NCBI GenBank assembly: GCA_022773825.1
Contig: JALFOF010000009.1
Span: forward strand, 1-64,000
Reading direction: 5' to 3'
DNA length: 64,000 nucleotides
Origin: Prevotella sp.
GTDB lineage: Bacteria > Bacteroidota > Bacteroidia > Bacteroidales > Bacteroidaceae
Part shown: positions 8,539 through 17,484 of the stretch, in pieces
How positions within the stretch are numbered: position 1 is the first letter of the stretch
How the letters are laid out: each line of letters begins with the position of its first letter
Made by a program: the position numbers and the translations under genes
The notes under the pieces: model-generated
Told to the model about the DNA's origin: nothing
What the model saw: the letters and a program-made list of their open reading frames with translations, nothing else
Database searches by the model: none

Positions 8539-9897
8539 ATGAACATTATGCGCTTTTCCCCGAAACAACATAAGGAGACACTGCTGGTGGCACTGCTGGG
8601 GCTGCTTATCATGGCTTCCCTCAATGTCATAATGCTGCAATACCACTATGACGCGTGGACAAACCCGAAGGTAGGGTTCTGGTCTGCCTTCTATAACAGG
8701 TTTGAATTGTCGGGCTTTGACTCCTTCACCTATATATTAATAAGCAAGTGGCGACCGCTGTACGCCTTGTTCCGTCACCCGCTTCTGGCGGCGATGATGT
8801 GGCCGTTCTCAGAACTCAACGGCTGGTTGACAAGCGTTTTCGGCATAAACTGCGCCATATTCATCGTGGCAGCGTTGTGGACACTGCTCGCTTTGGCATC
8901 GTGGCTGCTGATGTATCGCATACTACGCCGGCTGATGGAGATGACAATGGCGCACAGTTTGCTGCTCACGGCGTGGTTCTTCTCATTCTCTCACGTCATG
9001 CTCGTTACCTTCACGCCAGACCACATGAGCCTTTCCCTGCCGCTTTTGCTGCTCGCCGTCTATCTGGCAGGCAAGGCAATAAAGCGAAATCGTGCCATGC
9101 CCCTGTGGCAGTCGCTGCCCCTGCTCTTCGTGGCGACGGGCGTAACGTCCACCAATATGGTAAAGGTAGGGCTGGCAGACCTCTTCACACAGTTGGGCAG
9201 GAAGCCTTTATCGCACGTCGTGAGGCACTTTATGACTTACCTTGTGCCCCTTGCCGTGATAGCCGGGCTGTACTTCTACCAGCAGGAGACCACGCAGGCA
9301 GAGGAGACAAGGAGCAACCATGAGCTGATGGTGAAGAAGGCGAGGCGTGACAGCACGTTTGCGAAACAGTGGGAAGCTGATAAGGCTGAGCGCAGGGAAA
9401 GGCGCAAAAAGCAGATAGCGGATGTGTTCTTCATAACGAACACGGAGCACAATATCGACAGGATGCCGTCGCTTGTGGAAAACGTTTTCGGCGAGGGCTT
9501 GCTGCTGCATGAGGACTATACGCTGATGGATGCCAACAAGACACGCCCCGTATTGGTGCGTTACAACCACTGGTGGTACTACGCTCTCGAGGCAATGGCA
9601 GTGCTGTTGTTCGCCGTTGGCGCGTGGTGCGGTCGGCGAGAGCGGCTAATGTGGATGACGATGGCGATGTTCCTCTTCGACATGGCGCTCCATGTGGGAC
9701 TGGAGTTCGCCAATGCTGACGTTTACATAATGACCGCTCACTGGGCGTTTGTCATGCCCGTGGCGGTGGCATATCTGTTGAAACGCACGGATAAGACACC
9801 CGCCTTGAATATGGCAGTGGTGTGCTCGCTACTCTTTCTCACCGTCTTTGCGTGGGGACATAACCTTAAACTAATAGTAGAACATATTATACGATGA
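8539..9897 (+). CDS. Polytopic membrane protein, DUF6080-like (paralog 2)
   Basis: The 452-residue product is clearly homologous to the preceding gene: shared blocks include LSGFDSFTYILIS, FRHPLLAAMMWP, FTPDHM, LVENVFGEG and ARPVLVRY-like TRPVLVRYN. Similar hydrophobic profile and a shared charged middle region (about residues 250-310) indicate a tandem duplication followed by marked divergence. It begins 7 nt after its paralog and ends in an ATGA overlap with the next glycosyltransferase. Function unknown; context is surface glycan biosynthesis. Confidence 0.7.
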   Translation: MNIMRFSPKQHKETLLVALLGLLIMASLNVIMLQYHYDAWTNPKVGFWSAFYNRFELSGFDSFTYILISKWRPLYALFRHPLLAAMMWPFSELNGWLTSVFGINCAIFIVAALWTLLALASWLLMYRILRRLMEMTMAHSLLLTAWFFSFSHVMLVTFTPDHMSLSLPLLLLAVYLAGKAIKRNRAMPLWQSLPLLFVATGVTSTNMVKVGLADLFTQLGRKPLSHVVRHFMTYLVPLAVIAGLYFYQQETTQAEETRSNHELMVKKARRDSTFAKQWEADKAERRERRKKQIADVFFITNTEHNIDRMPSLVENVFGEGLLLHEDYTLMDANKTRPVLVRYNHWWYYALEAMAVLLFAVGAWCGRRERLMWMTMAMFLFDMALHVGLEFANADVYIMTAHWAFVMPVAVAYLLKRTDKTPALNMAVVCSLLFLTVFAWGHNLKLIVEHIIR

Positions 9898-10946
9898 AGA
9901 TATACTACTACAATCAGCAGGACACGCAGTTCATGTGGGACGGATGGAAGAAGGGAGTCTTTCCCGGACACCTGCTGTATGGCGCGACACATTTCAGCGA
10001 TTACGGCATAGAGATGGTGATGCACCGCTACTATGACGCTCCCTCGCGGTGGCGGTTGTCGCTCAATACGCTGTGGCAGGTACTCACCTGCAGGGAGCAT
10101 TACGACGTGCTTTACGGCAATGCGTTCCGCGGTTTGGAACTGTTGATATTCCTCCGCGCCCTTGGGTTGTACCGTAAACCCATCGTAGTGTGGCATCACC
10201 AGCCGGTGAAAAAGTCCAAGAACCGCCTCAGGGAGCTGGCGGCACGGCTGTTTTATCGTGGTATAGACCAGATGTTCCTATTCTCAGAGAAGCTGATAGC
10301 GGACTCCTTGCTGTCCAGCAAGGCGCGCAGGGAGCGTATGCACATGGCGCATTGGGGGGCGGACCTTGCGTATTACGACGCTTTGATGCGTGAAGAGGGT
10401 GTCAACCGCGCCGCTGCCACCTTCATATCCACAGGCAAGGAACTGCGCGATATGCCCACATTGGTGAAGGCTTTTAACGCTACCACTGCGCGACTCGATA
10501 TATATGTCAGCCGATATTATCTCGGAAACGACTATGAGGACCTATTCCGCAAGCTGCCAATGAAGCCTAATATCCACCTTGAGTATATCCAAGGCATGGT
10601 GTTTCGCGAGATGAGCAAGAAGGTGAACCGTGCCTCCTGCGTAGTGGTATGCTGCCAGAAGTCCAACTACACCGTAGGGCTCACCACGGTGGTGGAGGCC
10701 CTCGCCCTCGGCTTGCCCGTCATCTGCACACGTAATGAGCAGATGCCCATGGACCTGGAGAGCGAGGGTTGCGGCATCTGGGTGGACGAAGGCGATGTGG
10801 AAGGCTGGGAAAAAGCCATACGATACATTGCCGACAACCCGGCGGAAGCGCAGGAGATGGGACGCAAGGGCAGGCTGCTCGCGGAGCGGTTGTATAACAT
10901 TGAACGCTGCACGGCAGACATTGCGGAAGTGATAAAGAACCTATGA
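9894..10946 (+). CDS. Glycosyltransferase (GT4-like)
   Basis: The 350-residue product has a GT-B architecture: the C-terminal half contains a donor-site block (NYTVGLTTVVEALALGLPV, E-containing EX7E-like region near residue 265-275) and ends in the usual helix with MGRKGRLLAERLYN. The N-terminus (MKIYYYNQQDTQFMWDGWKKG) is less typical, so the acceptor-binding domain may belong to an unusual subfamily. ATGA overlaps on both sides couple it to the DUF6080-like paralog and the next glycosyltransferase. Confidence 0.8.
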   Translation: MKIYYYNQQDTQFMWDGWKKGVFPGHLLYGATHFSDYGIEMVMHRYYDAPSRWRLSLNTLWQVLTCREHYDVLYGNAFRGLELLIFLRALGLYRKPIVVWHHQPVKKSKNRLRELAARLFYRGIDQMFLFSEKLIADSLLSSKARRERMHMAHWGADLAYYDALMREEGVNRAAATFISTGKELRDMPTLVKAFNATTARLDIYVSRYYLGNDYEDLFRKLPMKPNIHLEYIQGMVFREMSKKVNRASCVVVCCQKSNYTVGLTTVVEALALGLPVICTRNEQMPMDLESEGCGIWVDEGDVEGWEKAIRYIADNPAEAQEMGRKGRLLAERLYNIERCTADIAEVIKNL

Positions 10947-12031
10947 AGACAGTATTCCATATAATATCGCGCCTTGACGTGGGCGGTGCGGAGCGCGTGG
11001 CTATCAACATCGCTATGTCAGAACACCGTGACTACCGCCACCACATCGTAGAGTTGCAGCGCGGGCACAGTCCTTTCACGCGTGAGATGCTACGCGAACT
11101 GCGGGAGTGCGGCATACCCTGCCACCGCTCGTGGCTACCCATCTACCTGCATCTGCATTGCTATGTCGATAGGCTCATATCCATATTGTTCCCCTTGCGC
11201 TTCCTCTTCCTGTGGTTAAGATACCGCCCCGACGTGGTGCACAGCCACACCGAGATGCCCGACATGGCGCTATGGCTCACCTGTCGCGCCTTTCCTTTTA
11301 TGAAGATGCGCATTGTTCGCACCATCCACAACACCCTTCTGTGGTCAGGCATGGAGTGGATAGGGCCAAGGGTGGAGCGGTTTATGCGGCAAAGAGACGC
11401 TAATGTAGCCATATCACCCAGCGTGCGGCAGGCTTACAACGACCGTTTCGGCACGCTGCCGCCAGTAATTCTCAACGGAGTGTCGCCCACGCCGCAACAC
11501 CCTTACGGCGGTATAGTGCCGGGAAAGATAAACATCCTCTTCGCAGGACGCTTTGAGGAACAGAAGGGCATAACCATATTGTGTGCCATTGCCAAAGCTT
11601 TGGAGAACGATGACCGCTACCATTTCCACATCTTCGGTGCCGGGAGGCAACAGCATCTCGTTGACACCCTGCGCCATCAAGGCAATGTCACCATTTTGCC
11701 ACCGCTCCATGGCATAGCGGCGGTGATGCAGTCTTTCGACTATCTCATCATGCCGTCGCTCCACGAGGGGCTCGGCCTCTTGTCCGTGGAGGCCTCAATG
11801 AACGGTGCTCTGCCGTTGCTGAACCTCTGTACGGGGCTGTCTGACACCGTACCCAGCGACTGGCCGCTGGCTGTTCACGACAATAATATGGACGAATGGC
11901 TACGCCTTTTCCGTGAGGTGCTGCCGCATACAGACCGTGATGCCCTCGCCATGAAGGCGCGGCAATATGTCGAAAAACATTTCTCGGTAAAGAGAATGCA
12001 GCAAGAATACGAACTTTTATACCAACAATAA
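10943..12031 (+). CDS. Glycosyltransferase family 4
   Basis: The 362-residue product starts with the classical GT4 signature MKTVFHIISRLDVGGAERV. The donor domain opens with INILFAGRFEEQKGI near residue 195 and has the E-containing SLHEGLGLLSVEASMNG motif near residue 275, matching EX7E retaining enzymes. It should add a sugar to a lipid-linked or membrane-associated acceptor at the cytoplasmic face. The ATGA overlap with the previous gene shows coupling; a 71-nt gap precedes the GT2 gene. Confidence 0.88.
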   Translation: MKTVFHIISRLDVGGAERVAINIAMSEHRDYRHHIVELQRGHSPFTREMLRELRECGIPCHRSWLPIYLHLHCYVDRLISILFPLRFLFLWLRYRPDVVHSHTEMPDMALWLTCRAFPFMKMRIVRTIHNTLLWSGMEWIGPRVERFMRQRDANVAISPSVRQAYNDRFGTLPPVILNGVSPTPQHPYGGIVPGKINILFAGRFEEQKGITILCAIAKALENDDRYHFHIFGAGRQQHLVDTLRHQGNVTILPPLHGIAAVMQSFDYLIMPSLHEGLGLLSVEASMNGALPLLNLCTGLSDTVPSDWPLAVHDNNMDEWLRLFREVLPHTDRDALAMKARQYVEKHFSVKRMQQEYELLYQQ

Positions 12032-12102
12032 CCCCCATATAGCCCCCTCCCTCGTATGTCCGCATGAATGGAATTACAAGGGTGTGGGGCTTTTCGCATA
12101 TT

Positions 12103-13044
12103 ATGACCGTAACAATTCTCACCCCAGTCTATGCCGTGGAACGGTATATTGCCGAGTGTGCGGAAAGCCTTTTCGCGCAGACCTATCCCGATATAGAGTA
12201 CGTTTTCTGCGATGATTGCACGCCCGATGGCAGCATCAGCGTGTTGGAGGAGGTGATACGCCGCCATCCCGAGCGTGCCAATGCCGTGCGGATAATACGC
12301 AATGAGCGCAACAGCGGCATCGGACTGGTGCGTGCAAGGCTGCTGGAGGCGGTGCGCACAGACTGCTTCTTCTTTGCCGACAGTGACGACCTGCTGCCCG
12401 AGAACGCCATCGCCACGCTCGTGGAGCGCATGGAGGCTACGGGCAAGGACATCATTGACGGTGCCCATGCCGACTATATGGCGGGTAAGGTGATGCCGCC
12501 GCAGCTCACATACCATGGCTCTGACGAGGTGTTCTGCCGCCGCGTGCTGTGCCAGAACGTGGAGGCAAACCGCGTATGGGGTCGCTTATACAAGGCATCG
12601 GTGCTGCAAAAATTGCCCGATATGTTCTTTGAAGGCATAGATTATTCCGAGGATTACTGCGCCGTGGCACGCCTTGCGGCACTCACTTCGAGGGCTTGGA
12701 CGGACGAGGTGGTGTATCTTTACCGCAGGGATAACTTGTCATCGTACACCAAGAACGTCAGTCGCAAGAACATAATGTCGTACCTTCGTGCCAACAGAGA
12801 GGTGCTCCGCTTTTACCGTCAGCGCGGACACCTGCCCTTTGCGCTTGAGATTGGTATGCTCAACGCCTATCGCGAGTGCCGCAGGGCTGGTATGCCGCCC
12901 GTCGTAGCGGACGATGTCATGCGCTATGTGCCAGAGCATTGGCGTGCCAGACTGCTGTGCCGTCTGCTGTGTTCGTCAGCCCTATATGCGTTGGGCGACA
13001 GGCTCTACAGGGTGATGAGATTGTTTGTTGTAGGTTATAAATAA
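12103..13044 (+). CDS. Glycosyltransferase family 2
   Basis: I start at the ATG giving MTVTILTPVYAVERYI; the ORF-track start adds 13 residues that do not fit the family. The 313-residue protein has the GT-A N-terminal strand (TILTPVY), the nucleotide-binding YVFCDDCTPDGS block near residue 35, and the DXD-type FFADSDDLLPE near residue 88. These indicate an inverting NDP-sugar transferase. The C-terminal third is basic and lacks a clear TM helix. It sits 6 nt before the flippase gene. Confidence 0.87.
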   Translation: MTVTILTPVYAVERYIAECAESLFAQTYPDIEYVFCDDCTPDGSISVLEEVIRRHPERANAVRIIRNERNSGIGLVRARLLEAVRTDCFFFADSDDLLPENAIATLVERMEATGKDIIDGAHADYMAGKVMPPQLTYHGSDEVFCRRVLCQNVEANRVWGRLYKASVLQKLPDMFFEGIDYSEDYCAVARLAALTSRAWTDEVVYLYRRDNLSSYTKNVSRKNIMSYLRANREVLRFYRQRGHLPFALEIGMLNAYRECRRAGMPPVVADDVMRYVPEHWRARLLCRLLCSSALYALGDRLYRVMRLFVVGYK

Positions 13045-13050
13045 AAAGAA

Positions 13051-14544
13051 ATGTCCGAATCACTGAAACAGAAAACCGCCAAGGGACTGTTCTGGGGTGC
13101 CCTGAACAGCGGCAGCACGCAGGTGCTGAACCTTGTCATCGGCGTGTGTCTGGCGCGTATGCTCACCGATGCCGACTATGGCATAGTGGGTGTGCTGACC
13201 ATCTTCACCGCCATAGCCGGCGACTTGCAGAGCGCGGGCTTCACGCAGGGGCTGGTAAATATAAAGCATCCCACGCGTCGCGACTACAACTCCGTCTTCT
13301 CCTTCAACGTCCTCATGTCGGCGCTGATGTATGCCGTCCTCTTCTTCTGCGCCCCCCTCATCGCCGCCTTCTTCCGCCAGCCCTGCCTTGTCGAAGTGTC
13401 GAGGGTGGTGTTCCTCACCTTTGTCATAGCCTCCTTGGGCATAGCGCACGGCGGTTACATGACGAAGAACATGATGAACCGTGAGATGGCAATCATCGGC
13501 GGCGTGGCATTGCTCTCCTCTGGCACCGTGGGCATCACGCTCGCTTTCTTGGGCAAGGGCTATTGGGCGTTGGCGTGGCAACAGATAGCCTACATCGGCG
13601 TGCTGAACCTCGGCAGGTATCATTATGTCAGGGAGTGGCGTCCGCGCCTCACCCTCGACTTCGGACCGGTGCGTGAGATGGCACCTTTCGCGCTGAAGAT
13701 ATTGGTTACGAAGATTATCAACACCGTCAGCGGCAACGTGCTCACCTTCATTTTCGGCAGGATATTCCCCATTGGGCAGGTAGGTTGTTACTCGCAGGCA
13801 TACAAATGGGACACCATGGCAAACTCGCTCGTCTCCAATACCGTGGGACAGATAGCCCAAGCCGTGCTGGTTGAGGCCGCTCCCGACGCCCCCGAGACCT
13901 CCACCCCCCAACCTAAAACCTCCACCCTCAAATCTCAAACCTTCAACCGCCAACTCCGCGTGTACCGTAAGATGCTGCGCTTCACCTGCTTCCTCTCCAT
14001 GCCATTGATGCTCGGTCTTGCCCTCGTCAGCCGCGAGTTCATCCTGCTCACCATAGGAGCGGGGTGGGCGAGTTGCGTGCCGCTGTTGCAGGCGCTTTGC
14101 ATCAGCGGAGCCTTCATGCCCGTTTACACCATGTATCAGAACCTCGCCATCAGCCAAGGCAGGAGCGGTGTGTATATGTGGCTCAACGTGTGGCAGATAG
14201 TCTTGCAGGTGGCGGTCATACTCTGTTGCCACCGTTACGGAATGTACGCCATGGTGTGCGCCTATTCCGCTTTCATGGTGGTGTGGCTGCTACCGTGGCA
14301 TGGCTTTGCCGGGCGGCTGATAGGCTACCGTTGGGTGGACGTCCTGAAGGATATGCTGCCCTTCGTCCTCGCCGCCGCGGCGGTGATGGTGGCTACGCAC
14401 TACGCCACGCTTGCCATCGTGTCGCTGCCCTTGCTGCTCGCCGCGAGGGTGCTGTTGGCGGCTGTGCTCTACTACCTGCTGATGAAGCTGGCAGGCGTGG
14501 AGATACTGAAAGAGTGCGAGAGGTTCGTCATGAAGAAGTTCTGA
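13051..14544 (+). CDS. Wzx-like oligosaccharide flippase (MOP superfamily)
   Basis: This 497-residue protein opens with SLKQKTAKGLFWGALNSGS and has about twelve to fourteen hydrophobic helices, as in polysaccharide transporters that flip lipid-linked repeat units across the inner membrane. Length is typical. An oddity lies near residues 281-302: a Pro/Thr/Ser-rich loop (APETSTPQPKTSTLKSQ) encoded by DNA of the CCTCCAACCT repeat family found in intergenic spacers, placed in the loop before the conserved YRKMLRF segment. It is the last gene of the operon and is followed by a likely terminator. Confidence 0.87.
   Translation: MSESLKQKTAKGLFWGALNSGSTQVLNLVIGVCLARMLTDADYGIVGVLTIFTAIAGDLQSAGFTQGLVNIKHPTRRDYNSVFSFNVLMSALMYAVLFFCAPLIAAFFRQPCLVEVSRVVFLTFVIASLGIAHGGYMTKNMMNREMAIIGGVALLSSGTVGITLAFLGKGYWALAWQQIAYIGVLNLGRYHYVREWRPRLTLDFGPVREMAPFALKILVTKIINTVSGNVLTFIFGRIFPIGQVGCYSQAYKWDTMANSLVSNTVGQIAQAVLVEAAPDAPETSTPQPKTSTLKSQTFNRQLRVYRKMLRFTCFLSMPLMLGLALVSREFILLTIGAGWASCVPLLQALCISGAFMPVYTMYQNLAISQGRSGVYMWLNVWQIVLQVAVILCCHRYGMYAMVCAYSAFMVVWLLPWHGFAGRLIGYRWVDVLKDMLPFVLAAAAVMVATHYATLAIVSLPLLLAARVLLAAVLYYLLMKLAGVEILKECERFVMKKF
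13896..13955. repeat. CCTCCAACCT-family tract inside the flippase gene
   Basis: The DNA reads CCTCCACCCCCCAACCTAAA, then further CCTCCACC and CAAACCTTCAAC words, like the intergenic arrays at 5.2 and 25.3 kb. It stays in frame and encodes a hydrophilic loop. Confidence 0.7.
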
Positions 14545-14596
14545 GGTCGGCAGGACATTGCTGGGTGGCGTGGCAGACGTACGGAAAGTATATTGT

Positions 14597-14643
14597 AAGG
14601 GCGTGGTAATGGGCGCATAAACGTAGTTCTCTCGCCCTTTTTT
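14597..14643 (+). terminator. Intrinsic terminator after the polysaccharide operon
   Basis: AAGGGCG (14597-14603), or alternatively GGGCG (14611-14615), pairs with CGCCCTT (14633-14639), followed by a T-run. It lies 53 nt past the flippase stop codon. Confidence 0.65.
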
Positions 14644-14681
14644 GTGGCTTATGTGTAACGGCTTGTTAGCCAATAGAATAG

Positions 14682-14785
14682 CAAAAGCGTTGATATTGCA
14701 TTGCAAAAGCATAGCTTTTACACTGTAATATCAACGCTTTTACATTGTAATATCAACGCTTTTGTAGCGTAATATCAATGATATT
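14682..14785. repeat. AAAAGC repeat cluster A (TTGATATT variant)
   Basis: Units such as GCAAAAGCGTTGATATTGC and its complement GTAATATCAACGCTTTTAC (twice), plus GCAAAAGCATAGCTTTTAC, alternate orientation with about 22-nt spacing. The cluster lies between the convergent 3' ends of the flippase and LicD-like genes. It is the sequence-variant member of a six-cluster family. Confidence 0.8.
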
Positions 14786-14834
14786 GTCTCGGTGCCACAT
14801 TCCGTCCTGCATTGAGTCAGTTACCGGACGCTTG

Positions 14835-15704
14835 TTATTTTACCACGATTTCTTCGGGTTTTACCCTTCGATACAGGTCAAGGTATGCGTGGTTATGATG
14901 CCCCACGCGCTTCTCCGCGGGTGGCAGTTCCATGTAGTTGGAGTATATGTTGCGCAGATATGCGTCGTAGTTACTGGGTAGCTTCACGGTGAGGTGCTCG
15001 AAAGGCTTGTCGCACAGCGTCTCCGCCCATGCCTTGGGGAATATCTCCCTGTCAAGGTATGCGCCGTCGTAGTTCACCACAAGGGTGGCAGTGGAGTAGT
15101 CGTACATCTTCGCCAGCCTGTCGAGCTGGTTCATGATAAACTTCCTTACCCTCTCCCTTCCAAGCAGGAAGGCGGCCGTTTGCACGGCCATGCGCCCCCA
15201 TTCCTTCGGTTTGAGGGCGAGGGCGAGATACTGGCATAGGGTGTTCCGTGTTAGCGCGGCGTCAAGTTTGTTGCTCCACCTTCTGTATTTGTCCTGCAGT
15301 CGCTTTGCCTCTTCCTTGTCGGGGGCGGTTCCGTCAATGGGGAACACGTCGAGGTGCAGGCCATAGACGCACGGCACGGCGCGCCTTTCAATCAGCGTGG
15401 TGCGCTTGTCGCACAGCTTGGCGAAGTGGCACGGATAGCCCTTCATGGCCGGAGTGGCAAGTTCGTAGTCGCCGAGGTCGGCTGACTGGCATATCTTTAT
15501 GAAGCGGTCGTAGTCAGGACGTGGCATTGCCACGTCTATATCGTCGTCCCACGGTATCAGTCCCCGGTGTCTGACGGCTCCTATTGCCGTGCCGCCCACA
15601 CAGTAATATGTGAGGTTGTGTTCCTCGCATAAGGCAAGGAACTTTTGCAGGCAGCCAATGATTATGGCCTTCCACCGCTCGCGTTCTTCTGGTGTCTGTT
15701 CCAT
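14835..15704 (-). CDS. LicD-family phosphotransferase-like protein
   Basis: The 289-residue product has the LicD/nucleotidyltransferase-fold core: YYCVGGTAIGAVRHRGLIPW near residue 35 followed by DDDIDVAMPRPDY with the metal-binding Asp cluster. LicD proteins transfer phosphocholine or a polyol-phosphate group from a CDP donor to surface glycans; the acceptor and group cannot be read here. It is the last of three minus-strand genes (cytidylyltransferase, epimerase/dehydratase, LicD), a context that fits making and transferring a CDP-activated group. It begins 5 nt after the upstream stop. Confidence 0.85.
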   Translation of the reverse strand: MEQTPEERERWKAIIIGCLQKFLALCEEHNLTYYCVGGTAIGAVRHRGLIPWDDDIDVAMPRPDYDRFIKICQSADLGDYELATPAMKGYPCHFAKLCDKRTTLIERRAVPCVYGLHLDVFPIDGTAPDKEEAKRLQDKYRRWSNKLDAALTRNTLCQYLALALKPKEWGRMAVQTAAFLLGRERVRKFIMNQLDRLAKMYDYSTATLVVNYDGAYLDREIFPKAWAETLCDKPFEHLTVKLPSNYDAYLRNIYSNYMELPPAEKRVGHHNHAYLDLYRRVKPEEIVVK

Positions 15705-15709
15705 TGGTC

Positions 15710-16732
15710 TCAGTCTTTAAGTATCTCTATGGTTCTTTTCAGCGCGTCCTTCATGGTGTATTGCGGTTGGAAGCCGAGGCTGCGCAGGCGCGAATTGTCG
15801 AGTATGGCCTGTGTGGCGATGCTGAACCCTTTCTGTTCGCTGGACGAAGGCAGGTCGAAGATGACGCTGCGACCGTTATATCGCGCGCATAGTCCGGCAA
15901 AGTCGCGCAGGTGTACGTCGCAGTCCGCGTTGCTGATGTTGTACGGCGTTCCTGCTTCTCCGTGCAACAGCACGTGCAGCATGGCGCGTACGGCATCTGT
16001 GACGTATGTGTATGAGAAGTATTGGTCGCCCTTGCTTTTCAGCACTATGTCCTCCCCGTCGATGGCTTTCTTTATGAATTGCGATGAGGCTTTGCTGTCT
16101 GACATGAGCATCGTGGGACCGAAGATGCGGCTGAGGCGCACTATCTTCACGCAAGTCCCGTGTTCGGCCATGTACGATTGGCACAGGGCTTCGGCAGAAC
16201 GCTTTGACTCCGTGTAGCAGGCACGGGGCGTTGCGAGGGCGAGCCGCCCGGTGTAGTCCTCGGTAAAGGTGTCGCTACCGTGGGCGTTGCCGTAGATTTC
16301 CACTGTGGAGGGATAGAGAAGGGTGGCGTGGCAGCGGTCGGCGAGGTTCAGGGCGTGCTCCGCGCCATGTAAGTTGATAAGCAAAGTCTCTATGGGGAAC
16401 TGCGAATAGGCGAGCGGATGCGTGTTGCTGGCGAGTGGTATGATGTAGTCAGCGTTGACATCAGCGTCAAACGGCTGGCGTACATCCTGCTCTATGAATG
16501 TGAACAGTGGTGAGGTGTAGTATTCTCCTAACCTTTCTGCCGCGCGTTCCCTGCTCCGTCCCACGGCAATGACGCTGATGCCGCCGAGTGACATGAGTGC
16601 GTCGATGAGGTGCAGGCCTATCATTCCAGTTGCGCCAGTTATGAGAAATGTCTTGCCTTGCAGCGTCTCCATACCCTTTATGGCATGGATGGCACGCAGG
16701 TCAGCTTGGTATAAGGGGTTTTTCTTGTTCAT
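15710..16732 (-). CDS. NAD-dependent epimerase/dehydratase (extended SDR)
   Basis: The protein has the Rossmann motif TFLITGATGMIGLHL near residue 30 and the catalytic YxxxK as YTESK near residue 170, with the upstream Ser/Thr in PSTVEIYG. This is an extended SDR acting on a nucleotide sugar or related substrate. I take the ATG at 16732 (MNKKNPLYQ); an alternative ATG at 16750 would overlap the upstream gene by 13 nt. Its place between a cytidylyltransferase and a LicD-like gene suggests it tailors the CDP-linked precursor, but the substrate is unknown. Confidence 0.85.
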   Translation of the reverse strand: MNKKNPLYQADLRAIHAIKGMETLQGKTFLITGATGMIGLHLIDALMSLGGISVIAVGRSRERAAERLGEYYTSPLFTFIEQDVRQPFDADVNADYIIPLASNTHPLAYSQFPIETLLINLHGAEHALNLADRCHATLLYPSTVEIYGNAHGSDTFTEDYTGRLALATPRACYTESKRSAEALCQSYMAEHGTCVKIVRLSRIFGPTMLMSDSKASSQFIKKAIDGEDIVLKSKGDQYFSYTYVTDAVRAMLHVLLHGEAGTPYNISNADCDVHLRDFAGLCARYNGRSVIFDLPSSSEQKGFSIATQAILDNSRLRSLGFQPQYTMKDALKRTIEILKD

Positions 16733-16737
16733 AGTTG

Positions 16738-17460
16738 TCACTTTAACCATGTGTCCTTGTCACGGGCCAGATAGCCTTTGAACAGCTCAAGGTCGTCCTT
16801 TGTCGTGAGTTTGATGTTCCTGTCGCTGCCTTTCGCAAAGTGGAGGCGCACTCCGAGCTGCACCATCATGGTGTTGGTGTAGTTTGAACCGGCTATGCCG
16901 ATGCCTTTCTCGAAAGCCTCGCGGTATTTCTCGCTGAGCAGGTCGTAGCGGTATGCCTGTGGAGTGCTTACCCTTCGCAGTGTCTCGCGGGGTATGTACT
17001 GCGTTGTCGTGGTGTCGTCGTCGGGGCTTATGACGAATATCTGCTCGTTGTAGGGCATGGAGGTCACGGCGTTTCCGTGTATCTTTGCCTTGCTTATGAC
17101 ATCTTCCAGCACCGAGGGTTCTACCAAAGGGCGTATGCCGTCGTGTATTATCACGATGTCGTCAGGGGCGCATCGTCCGGCAAGCGCGTTGACACCGTTG
17201 CGTATTGACTCCTGCGCGCTGCCTCCGCCGGGGGCTATCCATTGCAGTTTCGTGATGTTGAACTGGTTGGCGTAGGATTGTACGAAGCTCTCCCAGCCAT
17301 CTATGCACACCACTCCTATGGCGTCAACGCAGGGGTGACGCTGGAAACTTTCGAGCGTATAGACCAGTATTGGCTTGTCGCAGACATTGAGAAACTGTTT
17401 CGGGATGTCCTGCCCCATGCGGTTGCCAGAACCGCCTGCTATGATGATTGCTATGTTCAT
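16738..17460 (-). CDS. IspD/TarI-like cytidylyltransferase
   Basis: The 240-residue protein has the IspD-family CTP-binding start (IIIAGGSGNRMGQDIPKQF) and conserved HDGIRPLVEPSVL, with the C-terminal block NIKLTTKDDLELF. The family includes IspD (MEP pathway) and TarI/BcbC-type enzymes that make CDP-ribitol or similar. Co-transcription with SDR and LicD genes favours a surface-glycan role over isoprenoid synthesis; a search for a second ispD in the genome would settle this. It starts just downstream of the ackA terminator, so it needs its own promoter (none recognised) or read-through. Confidence 0.82.
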   Translation of the reverse strand: MNIAIIIAGGSGNRMGQDIPKQFLNVCDKPILVYTLESFQRHPCVDAIGVVCIDGWESFVQSYANQFNITKLQWIAPGGGSAQESIRNGVNALAGRCAPDDIVIIHDGIRPLVEPSVLEDVISKAKIHGNAVTSMPYNEQIFVISPDDDTTTTQYIPRETLRRVSTPQAYRYDLLSEKYREAFEKGIGIAGSNYTNTMMVQLGVRLHFAKGSDRNIKLTTKDDLELFKGYLARDKDTWLK

Positions 17461-17484
17461 AAGGTGTGGTGCGTAAGGGAATGT

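Noticed and set aside
13060-14232. 390-aa minus-strand ORF
   Set aside because: Shadow of the flippase gene; composition is His/Glu/Gln-rich without any recognisable fold, while the plus frame has clear family motifs.
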